Of a stretch of DNA of 64,000 nt, positions 39,204 to 46,827 are shown one piece after another. Source of the stretch: AC-32 sp963821495 (GTDB lineage Bacteria > Actinomycetota > Thermoleophilia > Gaiellales > Gaiellaceae). The notes under the pieces are model-generated. The model was not told the DNA's origin, did no database searches, and saw only the letters and a list, made by a program, of their open reading frames with translations. A program made the translations under genes and the position numbers. The DNA is taken from positions 992,001 to 1,056,000 of the forward strand of contig CAWGEA010000003.1 of the NCBI GenBank assembly GCA_963821495.1, written 5' to 3'. How positions within the stretch are numbered: the first letter of the stretch is position 1; each line of letters begins with the position of its first letter.

Positions 39204-40215
39204 GCTGACCGTCGACCTCGGCGCCGTGCGGCGCAACGCGCGGACGCTGCTGCGGGCGCTCGACGGTGCGCAGCTCTGGGCGGTGGTGAAGGCGAACGCC
39301 TACGGCCACGGCGCGGTGGAGGTCGCGGCCGCGGTCCTCGACGAGGGTGCGGGTGCGCTCTGCGTGGCGACCGTGCCGGAGGCGCTGGAGCTGCGCGGCG
39401 AGTTCTCGCTCGCGCGGATCCTCGTCATGGGCCCGACCTCTTCGAGTCGCGAGATCGCGGAGGCGCGCGAGGCGCGCCTCGAGCTGGCGGTCTGGGACGA
39501 GGAGCTGCCGGAGGGCGTACGCGTGCACCTGAAGCTCGACACCGGCATGGGGCGCTGGGGCCTCTCCGAGCTGTCGAAGCCACCGGTGGGAGAGGTCGTG
39601 GGCCTGATGTCCCACCTCGCAACCGCGGACTCCGACCCGGCCTTCGCCGAGGAGCAGGTTGAGCGCTTCCGCCGCGCGACCGAGCCGTACTCCGACCTGA
39701 TGCGGCACGTCGCCAACAGCGCGGGCGCGCTGCGTTTGCCCTCGTCGCGGTTCGGCGCCGCGCGTTGCGGAGTCGCCCTCTACGGCCTCTCGCCCTTCGG
39801 CGAGGATCCGGCCGCGGACGGCCTCGAGCCGGCCCTCTCGTGGCACAGCTACCTCGCGCAGGTGAAGCGGCTCGAAACCGGCGAGAGCACGGGCTACGGC
39901 CGGCGCTTCGTGGCCGAGCGGCCGACCTGGATCGGGATCGTGCCCGTCGGCTACGCGGACGGCTTCCGCCGCGACCTGACCGGCACCGAGGTGCGCGTGA
40001 GCGGCGAGCCGCGCCGCGTCGTCGGCGTCGTCTCGATGGACGCCTTCGCCGTCGAGCTCGAGCACGAGGAGCCGGTCGGCGCGCCGGTGACGATCCTCGG
40101 CCAGGGGGTGCTCGCCGAGGCGCACGCGCGCGTCGCGGACACGATCAACTACGAGCTCACCTGCGGCATCAACGCCGACCCGCGGCGCGCTCGGAGGGTG
40201 GTCGTCGATGCGTGA
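39190..40215 (+). CDS. alr: Alanine racemase
   Basis: The 341-residue protein is a fold-type III PLP enzyme: LWAVVKANAYGHGAVEVA with the PLP lysine at about K34, HLKLDTGMGRWGL, GARCGVALYG-like AARCGVALYGLSPFGE, and VPVGYADGFRRDL with the second catalytic base (tyrosine near 255). It makes D-alanine for peptidoglycan. ATG at 39190 overlaps nnr by 14 bases. In many actinobacteria tsaE follows, but here a nucleotidyltransferase gene overlaps the end by eight bases. Confidence 0.95.
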   Translation: MHRSELTVDLGAVRRNARTLLRALDGAQLWAVVKANAYGHGAVEVAAAVLDEGAGALCVATVPEALELRGEFSLARILVMGPTSSSREIAEAREARLELAVWDEELPEGVRVHLKLDTGMGRWGLSELSKPPVGEVVGLMSHLATADSDPAFAEEQVERFRRATEPYSDLMRHVANSAGALRLPSSRFGAARCGVALYGLSPFGEDPAADGLEPALSWHSYLAQVKRLETGESTGYGRRFVAERPTWIGIVPVGYADGFRRDLTGTEVRVSGEPRRVVGVVSMDAFAVELEHEEPVGAPVTILGQGVLAEAHARVADTINYELTCGINADPRRARRVVVDA

Positions 40216-41239
40216 GGTCGTCGAGGAGCTGTTCGGTGGTGAGGAGGCGTGGGTGGTGGGCGGCGCCGTTCGGGACCAGGCGCTCGGGCGGCCGGTCGTC
40301 GACCTGGACGTCGCGCTCCGGGATCCGAAGCGCGCCGCGCGCGCCTTCGCGAAGCGCTCCGGCGGCGCGCCGTTCCCGCTCTCGGAGCGCCACGGCGCCT
40401 GGCGGGTCGCCCTGGACGGCGGCCGCACCGTCGACTTCACGCCTCTCCCGGGCGCGATCGAGGACGACCTCGCGAGCCGCGACTTCGGCATCAACGCGAT
40501 CGCCGAGCGGGTCGGCGCCGCCGAGACGGTCGACCCCTACGACGGGCGCGGCGACCTCGCCGCGGGCCGCATCAGCGCCGTCAAGGGCTCGGTCTTCCGG
40601 GACGATCCGCTGCGGCTGCTGCGGGCGGTGCGCCTCGAGGACGAGCTCGACTTCCGCATGGCGCAGGAGACCGAGGAGCTCGTCCGCCGGGACTCGGAGC
40701 TGGTCGTGCGGCCGGCGGGCGAGCGGGTCGTGGCGGAGCTGTGGCGTCTCTCGCCGCGCGGGTACCGTCGCCTTGCGGAGCTCGGGCTGCTCGAGCCGCT
40801 GGGCGGGCGGATCGATGAGCGGCTCGACCGCTGGGACTCCCCGCAGTACCGGCTCGTCGCGGCCTTCGGCGAGCGGCTGCGGGACTTCCCGGTCTCCAAC
40901 GAGCTGCGGAGGCTCGCGGTCGCGCTGCTGCGGGCGCAGCGGCCCGAGCCGGACGCCCGCTCGATCCACCGCTTCCGCAGGGCGACGGAGCCGTGGGCGC
41001 TCGAGGCGCTCGCGTTCGTCGGTGCACCCGACCTGAGCGCCACCGTCGCGGAGGCCCGGCGGAACGACCCGGTGGAGCCGCTGTTGCGCGGCGACGAGCT
41101 CGGCCTCCCGGCCGGCCCGGAGATCGGTCGCCTGCTTGCCGAGATCGAGGAGGAGCGGGCCGCGGGTACGATCGTCACGAAGGAGGAGGCGCTCGACTAT
41201 GCACGACGCCACGCAGGAGCGGTTTCGCAAGACGGCTGA
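40208..41239 (+). CDS. CCA-adding/poly(A)-polymerase-like nucleotidyltransferase
   Basis: The 343-residue protein has the class II head domain: AWVVGGAVRDQALGRPVVDLDVALRDP with the metal-binding DxD, RTVDFTPLPGAIEDDLASRDFGINAIA, and the neck signature DPLRLLRAVRLEDELDF. The tail is shorter and more divergent than in standard CCA-adding enzymes and carries no HD domain. It may be the tRNA CCA enzyme, only its A-adding version, or a related polymerase. The next gene starts 41 bases before its stop. The end of the gene contains the TACGAT element and ribosome-binding site for that methyltransferase. Confidence 0.75.
   Translation: MREVVEELFGGEEAWVVGGAVRDQALGRPVVDLDVALRDPKRAARAFAKRSGGAPFPLSERHGAWRVALDGGRTVDFTPLPGAIEDDLASRDFGINAIAERVGAAETVDPYDGRGDLAAGRISAVKGSVFRDDPLRLLRAVRLEDELDFRMAQETEELVRRDSELVVRPAGERVVAELWRLSPRGYRRLAELGLLEPLGGRIDERLDRWDSPQYRLVAAFGERLRDFPVSNELRRLAVALLRAQRPEPDARSIHRFRRATEPWALEALAFVGAPDLSATVAEARRNDPVEPLLRGDELGLPAGPEIGRLLAEIEEERAAGTIVTKEEALDYARRHAGAVSQDG
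41167..41172 (+). promoter_or_regulatory. -10 element for the methyltransferase gene
   Basis: TACGAT is followed at 41180-41189 by AAGGAGGAGG, a strong ribosome-binding site ten bases before the ATG at 41199. Both lie inside the preceding gene. Confidence 0.45.
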
Positions 41240-41900
41240 GCGCATAGCCGCGCTTCAGGACGCACGGGCAGCCGAGCTCGAGGCCATGGTCGTGCGCTTC
41301 GTCTCGCCCGGCGGGAGTGAGCGCGCGCTCGACTCCGGCAGTGGTGCCGGTGCGCTCGCCTTCGCGCTGGCGCCGCACGTGCGCGAGGTGGTGGGGGTCG
41401 ACCTCGTGCCCGAGCTGCTGGAGCAGGCGCGCACCCGGGCCGAGCGTTATCCGAACGTCACGTTCGTCGAGGGGGACGCGACCAAGCTGCCGTTCGGGTA
41501 CGGCGAGTTCGATCTCGCCTGCACGCTCAGGACGCTCCACCACGTCGCGCGCCCGGAGCTGGCGGTCGCAGAGCTCGCACGCGTGACCCGGGCGCGGGGG
41601 AGGCTGCTCGTGGTCGACCAGATCGCCCCCGTCGACCCGCTCGCAGCGGCCGAGCTGAACCGCTTCGAGCACACCCGCGACCCCTCGCACACGCGCACGC
41701 TCGCGGACGTCGACCTGCGCGGCCTGTTCGAGTCGAACAATTTCGTGCTCCTGCGGGCCGAGTACGAGCGCGAGCCGCGCGACCTCGACAGCTACCTCGA
41801 CCTGGCGGGCTGCGAGGGCGAGGAGCGCGAACGTGCGCGGGCAATCGCGCCACCCGGCTACACGGCCGACATCGGCTGGTACCTGCTCGAGAAGCACTGA
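41199..41900 (+). CDS. Class I SAM-dependent methyltransferase
   Basis: The 233-residue protein has the UbiE/Methyltransf_11 layout: ERALDSGSGAGALAFALAPH (motif I, with Ser in place of the usual Gly or Cys at the second position), VVGVDLVPELLEQA (acidic end of strand 2), FVEGDATKLPFGYGEFDLACTLRTLHHV and LLVVDQIAP. It methylates a small molecule, but the acceptor is unknown. The ATG was chosen because of the AAGGAGGAGG upstream. The selenoprotein gene follows 73 bases later. Confidence 0.82.
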   Translation: MHDATQERFRKTAERIAALQDARAAELEAMVVRFVSPGGSERALDSGSGAGALAFALAPHVREVVGVDLVPELLEQARTRAERYPNVTFVEGDATKLPFGYGEFDLACTLRTLHHVARPELAVAELARVTRARGRLLVVDQIAPVDPLAAAELNRFEHTRDPSHTRTLADVDLRGLFESNNFVLLRAEYEREPRDLDSYLDLAGCEGEERERARAIAPPGYTADIGWYLLEKH

Positions 41901-41959
41901 CCGGCATCAGCACGCTCCCGGAGCCGGCCGAGCTCGCCGGAGACCGCCTGTCGAGTCGC

Positions 41960-41965
41960 TAGGAT
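41960..41965 (+). promoter_or_regulatory. -10 element for the SelW-like gene, leaderless type
   Basis: TAGGAT ends eight bases before the GTG at 41974. It supports this GTG as the real start of the short selenoprotein. Confidence 0.55.
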
Positions 41966-41973
41966 CGCGCGGC

Positions 41974-42189
41974 GTGCACGTCGAGATCTTCTACTGCCCC
42001 ACCTGAAGCGGCTACGACACACGGGCCGCGAGTCTCGCGGCTGAGCTCGAGGGTGAGGGGCACGACGTCACCACGACGCCGGGGGGCTCGGGCCAGTTCG
42101 ACGTCGAGGCGGAGGGTTCGCTCGTGTTCTCGAAGCACGAGCAGGGCCGCTTCCCGGAGACCGACGAGATCCTGGGCGCGCTCGGCTAG
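41974..42189 (+). CDS. SelT/SelW/SelH-family selenoprotein (CxxU, in-frame UGA)
   Basis: Read with UGA as selenocysteine at codon 11 (42004-42006), this gives a 71-residue Rdx-family protein. It opens VHVEIFYCPTU, so Cys8 and Sec11 form the CxxU redox motif of SelW, and continues with TRAASLAAELEGEGHDV, a TPGGSGQFDVEAEGSLVFS beta-hairpin and GRFPETDEIL, which match the thioredoxin-like Rdx pattern to the end. Without readthrough only ten residues would be made. A hairpin with GU in its loop follows the UGA, as expected for a bacterial SECIS. Such proteins act as small thiol-based redox partners. The stop shares CTAG with the convergent marR gene. Confidence 0.85.
42024..42042 (+). promoter_or_regulatory. 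SECIS-like hairpin for the SelW-like gene
   Basis: GCCGCGA (42025-42031) pairs perfectly with TCGCGGC (42035-42041) around the loop GTC, with a further G-U pair outside. The loop G lies 26 bases after the UGA. Bacterial SECIS elements need a short stem with a GU in the loop within about 16-37 bases of the UGA. Confidence 0.6.
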
Positions 42190-42605
42190 GGGCCGACCGG
42201 CACGCCGGTCTCGAGGTGCGCAAACGCCTCGCGCAGGGCCGCGCGCTCCAGTTCGTTGCTCGTGAACGACTTCGCAAGTCGCCGCTCGCCCTCCTCGGAG
42301 AGGCGCAGGTGCGCGATCCGGCCGTCCTCGGCCGAGCGCTCGCGCTCGATCAGCCCGATCTCCTCGGCCCGGCTCACGAGCTCGGTGACGGTGCTCTGCG
42401 CGAGCTGGAGCCGCTCGGCGAGCTCGGTCACGGTCGACTGCTCGCTGTGGTCCTCGGCGCCCTTGATCATCAGCAGCAGCAGGTAGCGCTGCGGCGTCAG
42501 GCCCGCGGCACGGGCGTTTCGCTCGGCGGTGCGCTGGAACTGGCGCAACGCGGCGCGGAACTCTGCGACGGGTGCGACTTCGGCGGCGGTGAGCTCGTCG
42601 GCGAT
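42186..42605 (-). CDS. MarR-family transcriptional regulator
   Basis: The winged-helix domain is clear: AAGLTPQRYLLLLMIKG, TVTELAERLQLAQSTVTELVSRAEEIGLIERERSAEDGRIAHLRLSEEGER, with the recognition helix and the DGR wing. MarR dimers bind palindromic operators and respond to small ligands or oxidants. The first standard start is TTG at 42548 (120 residues), but family-like sequence (ADELTAAEVAPVAEFRAAL) continues upstream to an ATC at 42605, six bases after TAGGAT, giving 139 residues. No in-frame ATG or GTG exists there. I give the longer form as a hypothesis. It converges with the selenoprotein gene, which it may regulate (inference). Confidence 0.75.
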   Translation of the reverse strand: MADELTAAEVAPVAEFRAALRQFQRTAERNARAAGLTPQRYLLLLMIKGAEDHSEQSTVTELAERLQLAQSTVTELVSRAEEIGLIERERSAEDGRIAHLRLSEEGERRLAKSFTSNELERAALREAFAHLETGVPVGP

Positions 42606-42611
42606 GCGTCC

Positions 42612-42617
42612 ATCCTA
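42612..42617 (-). promoter_or_regulatory. -10 element for the marR gene, leaderless type
   Basis: On the minus strand TAGGAT ends six bases before ATC 42605. It coincides with the stop codon (TAG, 42615-42617) of the SDR gene upstream. Confidence 0.4.
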
Positions 42618-43370
42618 GTCTCCCGCGGGTCGGATTCCACGGGCAGCGACCCGGGCGACGAGCCTCGGGGCGAGCGCCTGGGCCAGCGGGGCGATCCGGT
42701 ACCAGCGCGGGACGAACACCTCGCGGCGGTCGCGGTCGAGCGCCGCGAGCACCCGCTCGGCGACGAGCTCCGGCTGGACGACGAGAGTCGAGAGCCGCGG
42801 CCCGAAGCGCTCGCGCTGCGGGAAGCCCTCGGTCTCGACGAATCCGGGCAGGATCGTGTGCACGCGGATTCCGCGCGGCCGCAGCTCCGCGGCGACCGAG
42901 CGCGAGAAGGCGAGCTGCGCGTGCTTGGACGCCGTGTACGGGCCGCCTGGTCCCGTTGCGACCGTGCCCGCCACTGAGGCGACGTTGACGACGTCGGAGG
43001 GGGCCGCGGCCTCGAGGGCGGGCAGGAACGCGCGTAGGCACCAGACGCCGCCGAGGTAGTTCGTCCTGGTGACCTCCTCGATCCGCTCCGGCGACGCGCG
43101 CAGGAAGGTGCCGCGGCCGGGGATGCCGGCGTTGTTCACGAGCAACGAGACGTGCGGGTGGCGCTCCACGATCGTCGCCGCCGTGCGCTCGACCGCCTCG
43201 CGGTCGCCGACGTCGCAGAGCTCCCACTCGGCGCCGAGACCCTCCGCGAGCGGACGCAGCCGCTCCTCCCGTCTCGCGACGAGGACGCAGTCCCAGCCGC
43301 GGCCGCGCAGCGCCAGCGCCAGCGCCGCCCCGATCCCGCTGGAGCCGCCGGTGACGACGGCTACCGGCAC
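42615..43370 (-). CDS. Short-chain dehydrogenase/reductase
   Basis: The 251-residue protein is a classical SDR: VPVAVVTGGSSGIGAALALAL (nucleotide-binding TGxxxGIG), LLVNNAGIPGRG (NNAG), VVNVASVAGTVATGPGGPYTASKHAQLAFSRSVAAEL with the catalytic Ser and Tyr-x3-Lys, and a conserved HTILPGFVET. It reduces or oxidises an alcohol or ketone with NAD(P)H; the substrate is unknown. GTG at 43370 lies within the end of the subtilase gene, a ten-base overlap, and marR follows directly. Confidence 0.88.
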   Translation of the reverse strand: MPVAVVTGGSSGIGAALALALRGRGWDCVLVARREERLRPLAEGLGAEWELCDVGDREAVERTAATIVERHPHVSLLVNNAGIPGRGTFLRASPERIEEVTRTNYLGGVWCLRAFLPALEAAAPSDVVNVASVAGTVATGPGGPYTASKHAQLAFSRSVAAELRPRGIRVHTILPGFVETEGFPQRERFGPRLSTLVVQPELVAERVLAALDRDRREVFVPRWYRIAPLAQALAPRLVARVAARGIRPAGD

Positions 43371-46300
43371 ACGCGGACGAGCCGGCGAGCCGAGGCGGTC
43401 CTGCCGAGGCGGTCGATCACGACGGCGCGCAGCAGATGGCGCCCGCGGTGCGCCTTGCGGGTGCGCCACGAAGCGTCGTAGAGACCTTCAACGCCGCGTG
43501 TGACCGTCGCGATCCGTCGCTTGCCGTCGAAGAAGGTCACCTTGCGGACGCCGCGCGTCGAGCCCGCCGTCACGAACAGCGGCTCGACCCTGCCGGCGCA
43601 GGCGTGCGGCTGCGGCAGGAGCCAGTTCACCGTCGGCCTGGCCACGGCGCGCAGCCGGATCGAGCGGAAGGCGCTGTTCGGGAGCAGGTCGCCCGCCTGG
43701 TCGATGTTCTTGGACTCCTGGTAGTCGGAGGCAACCGCGATCAGCGGCGTCCTGCCGAGCAGGATCCTCGGCGCGCCGTCGAGCGCCCAGAGGACGAGGC
43801 CGCTGCCCGGGTCGTAGAGCGCCGCGAGCAGCAGTGTCCGCTTGTAGCCGACCACGAGCGAGAGCGGGTCGACTCCGGCCCCGCGGTCGCTGACGATCCC
43901 GGCCAGCAGCGGGCGGCCCGGCGAGACGACCTTGGTCAGGAACTTGAAGCGCGGCGGCGTGACGTCGTTCTGCCACGCGTGCAGCACGTACTGGCCGCGC
44001 AGCGGCAGGTTCGTGTACGGGTCGGCGCGGGAGTCGACCGCGACGAAGTAGCGGCCCTCGCGCGGGAAGTCGACCGCGGCCGCGCCGTTGTCGAACTGGT
44101 ACTCGAACGTGAGCCCGTTGACGTTGACGGGCGTCCCGGAGTAGCCCTGCACGTCGTCCTCGTTCAGCGAGCCGAGGAACCACGGCTCGATCAGCGTGTT
44201 GGGCTCGGCCGCGACCACGGCTGCGCCCGCATTCGCCGCGTGCGAGCTGACGCGCACGGTGTAGACCTGCTCGGCGCCGTCCTCGCTGAACGGTTTGCCG
44301 ACGTAGGTGGGCGGCGGCCCGAACGGCTCCGTCGGGAAGCGGTACTGGCTGACGTGGCTCGTGCCATTGCTCGTGTCGCCGAGCTGGTAGGCACGGATCG
44401 TGTCCCGCGGCGCACGACCGATCTGCGGGTACTGGACGGAGAAGTAGTACGGGATCCGCACCTGGTCGCCGCCACGGCGCAGCACGATGAAGCCGTAGTC
44501 GTCGCCGCTCGGCGCGGCGAACGAGGCGGTCGCCACGATCGGCAGGTCGACGGTCCCGCCCGGCGAGAGCGTGACCGAGGAGGTCGAGGGGCCGACGGTC
44601 GCGCCGGCCGACGCGGTCTGCGGGTGTACCTCGACACTCCAGGCTCCGACGCCTCCGCCCGCGTCGGTGAGCGAGAGCAGCAGCGCCTTGCGCGCCGGCC
44701 CCGCGTCGGTGGTGAGGTAGCCGAACGAGAGCGACGACGGCTCCGCGAAGAGCTTCGGCGAGGTTGCGGCCATGACGTCGATCAGGCCGCCACCCTCGAG
44801 CAGCACCGAGGCCTCCTTCGTGCGCGCGGTGTCGCCCCAGGCGGGCGCGGCCGAGGTCATCAGCGCCGACTTCACCTGCTGCGGCGACCAGCCTGGATGC
44901 TGCTGGAGCAGGAGCGCCGCGGCGCCCGAGACGTGCGGCGCGGCCATGCTCGTCCCGTCGAGCACGATGAAGTTGTCACCGGCCGCTTCCTTGACGCTGG
45001 AAGAGAGGATGTTCTGGCCGGGTGCGGCGACGTCGGGCTTGAGCTGGTGGTCGAAGTTCGTCGGCCCTCCCGACGAGAAGCTGGTGATGACCCCGCTGCG
45101 GCCGGTCTGGATCTCGCGCGGGTCGTTCAGCGCGGTCGCGCGGAAAGGCGAGCGCCCGCCGTGCGCCGCGAGGTACGCGCGCAGGTCGGCGCCGTCGAGG
45201 TCGGAGATCATCCCACCCGGGAGCGCGAGCTGGAGCGGGATGAAGTTCGCCTCGCCCGAGCGGTTGTCGACGAGCACGATCCCGGTCGCGCCGGCCCTGC
45301 GCACGCGCTCGACCTTCGAGTCGAACGTGCAACCGCCTCGCGAGACGAGCGCGACCAGGCCCCGCAGCGAGCCGGACGGCAGCGAGGTGAAGCGCGGGTC
45401 GTTCGGGTCGAACCCCGTGGGGGCGCAGACGTGGCGCTCGACCGGCTGTCCGTCGGTGCCGGCGACGGTGCCGACGTCGACGAGAGTCTGCCCCGCGACC
45501 CACGATGGAGGCACCTTGACGTTGAACGAGAACGGGACGTGCTGCAGGCTCGCGGGCACGCCCGGCCCGGTCATCTCGAGCTCGCTGCCGAAGACGTGCA
45601 GGTTCGAGGCCGCGGCGACGGAGATCGCGGCCGGCGCGTTGCTCGGCGAGCCGACGGAGCCGAGGCCCCAGTCGTCGCGGTCGTTCCCGGCCGAGATCAC
45701 CGGGACGACGCCCGCCGCGGCCACGTTCTGCAGCGCGTCGACGAGCGCGTCGCTGGCCGGGTCGATCTCCGGGCCGCCGCCGGAGAAGTTGATCACGTCC
45801 ATGCCATCGTTCACGGCCGCCTCGAAGGCGAGCATGATCTCGGGCGTGAAGGCGTCCAGGCCGCCCGTCGGCACCGGCGTGTTGAAGACGCGGTAGTTCC
45901 CGATCTGCGCTCGGGGCGCGATTCCCGACAGGCCAGTGGTCAAGGGATGGCCGGGGCCGAAGAAGCTTTGCGGACCGGCTGGCGCCATCGTGCCTGCATC
46001 CCCGGCGGCGATCCCGGCGACGTGCGTGCCGTGGAACGAATCGGGCCGGTAGAACGCGAGGCGCCCCTGACGACCCGAGCCCGGGCCGGGGAACGCCCGT
46101 GCGACGATCACCTTCGGCGTCGTCCACTTGCGCCCGCCCTTCGGGAAGCCGGCGGGGTACGAGAACCCGGTCGGGTCGAAGAACGGGTTCGACTGGTCGA
46201 CGCCGTCGTCGACGACCGCGATCTTGATTCCCTGGCCGCGGCCGCCGGTGCTCGCCCAGAACGTGTCCGCGCGGATCACCGAGGGGCTCTTGTTCGTGTC

Positions 46301-46780
46301 GAGGTGGTAGCGGGCGCTCGGATAGACCTTGCGCACGGCCTGCACTCGCAGCAGCCTCGGCAGGTCGCGGTAGCGCAGGCGCACCGCGAGGCCGTCGAGG
46401 ATCGTGCGGTAGTGGTACGAGATGCGCGCGCTCGGGACGGCGCGGCGGATCGCGCGCGCCGCGGCGGCCTGCGCGCGGGCCAGGCGCGCGAGGTAGGCCC
46501 GCGAGGCCGAGCTCGCGACGTCGAGCTTCTTGCGCGGCCCGAACGCGAACAGGCCGGGGCCGTAACGCTGGGCGAGCGGGGGCAGGCGCAGCCCGACCAG
46601 CACCGTCACCCGCCCCTGCGCCTGGCCGCGCGGGATCTTCAGCACGCCGTGCCGCACGCGCGGGAGCGTGAGCTCGCCACGCTGGGGCAGGCGGATCGGC
46701 CGCAGCGCGGCGGCTGCAGTCGCGGAGGTCGCGAGGACGAGCAGCGCCGCGACGAGCGAGAGAAGGAGTGGGCGGCGCAA
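43361..46780 (-). CDS. Secreted subtilisin-like serine peptidase (S8) with PA insert
   Basis: The 1139-residue protein has a signal peptide (RRPLLLSLVAALLVLATSATAAAA), an inhibitor-I9-like prodomain (about 57-158), and a peptidase domain with catalytic Asp in KIAVVDDGVD (about D191), His in FHGTHVAGI (about H250), oxyanion Asn in VISAGND (about N366) and Ser in DGTSMAAPHVSG (about S611). A protease-associated domain interrupts it (about 430-550, LVSRGGCTFDSKVERVRRAGATGIVLVDN). The C-terminal 450 residues are beta-sandwich modules ending in an Ig-like segment. It should be an exported, processed protease. Start TTG at 46780 has TACATT upstream; the SDR gene overlaps its end. Confidence 0.92.
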   Translation of the reverse strand: MRRPLLLSLVAALLVLATSATAAAALRPIRLPQRGELTLPRVRHGVLKIPRGQAQGRVTVLVGLRLPPLAQRYGPGLFAFGPRKKLDVASSASRAYLARLARAQAAAARAIRRAVPSARISYHYRTILDGLAVRLRYRDLPRLLRVQAVRKVYPSARYHLDTNKSPSVIRADTFWASTGGRGQGIKIAVVDDGVDQSNPFFDPTGFSYPAGFPKGGRKWTTPKVIVARAFPGPGSGRQGRLAFYRPDSFHGTHVAGIAAGDAGTMAPAGPQSFFGPGHPLTTGLSGIAPRAQIGNYRVFNTPVPTGGLDAFTPEIMLAFEAAVNDGMDVINFSGGGPEIDPASDALVDALQNVAAAGVVPVISAGNDRDDWGLGSVGSPSNAPAAISVAAASNLHVFGSELEMTGPGVPASLQHVPFSFNVKVPPSWVAGQTLVDVGTVAGTDGQPVERHVCAPTGFDPNDPRFTSLPSGSLRGLVALVSRGGCTFDSKVERVRRAGATGIVLVDNRSGEANFIPLQLALPGGMISDLDGADLRAYLAAHGGRSPFRATALNDPREIQTGRSGVITSFSSGGPTNFDHQLKPDVAAPGQNILSSSVKEAAGDNFIVLDGTSMAAPHVSGAAALLLQQHPGWSPQQVKSALMTSAAPAWGDTARTKEASVLLEGGGLIDVMAATSPKLFAEPSSLSFGYLTTDAGPARKALLLSLTDAGGGVGAWSVEVHPQTASAGATVGPSTSSVTLSPGGTVDLPIVATASFAAPSGDDYGFIVLRRGGDQVRIPYYFSVQYPQIGRAPRDTIRAYQLGDTSNGTSHVSQYRFPTEPFGPPPTYVGKPFSEDGAEQVYTVRVSSHAANAGAAVVAAEPNTLIEPWFLGSLNEDDVQGYSGTPVNVNGLTFEYQFDNGAAAVDFPREGRYFVAVDSRADPYTNLPLRGQYVLHAWQNDVTPPRFKFLTKVVSPGRPLLAGIVSDRGAGVDPLSLVVGYKRTLLLAALYDPGSGLVLWALDGAPRILLGRTPLIAVASDYQESKNIDQAGDLLPNSAFRSIRLRAVARPTVNWLLPQPHACAGRVEPLFVTAGSTRGVRKVTFFDGKRRIATVTRGVEGLYDASWRTRKAHRGRHLLRAVVIDRLGRTASARRLVRVCR

Positions 46781-46789
46781 GGAGAGGAG

Positions 46790-46795
46790 AATGTA
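46790..46795 (-). promoter_or_regulatory. -10 element for the subtilase gene
   Basis: On the minus strand TACATT ends nine bases before the TTG at 46780. The bases in between are pyrimidine-rich, so there is no ribosome-binding site. Confidence 0.4.
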
Positions 46796-46814
46796 CCGCA
46801 GATTTCGCAGGACT

Positions 46815-46820
46815 TAGACT
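46815..46820 (+). promoter_or_regulatory. -10 element for fabI, leaderless type
   Basis: TAGACT ends seven bases before the GTG at 46828, the same hexamer and spacing as at 36684. Confidence 0.55.
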
Positions 46821-46827
46821 CGCCCGC

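Noticed and set aside
42004..42006. TGA as a true nonsense mutation in a dead SelW gene
   Set aside because: The position is exactly the Sec site of the CxxU motif, the rest of the frame is intact, a hairpin follows, and a second UGA-containing redox gene is in the window.
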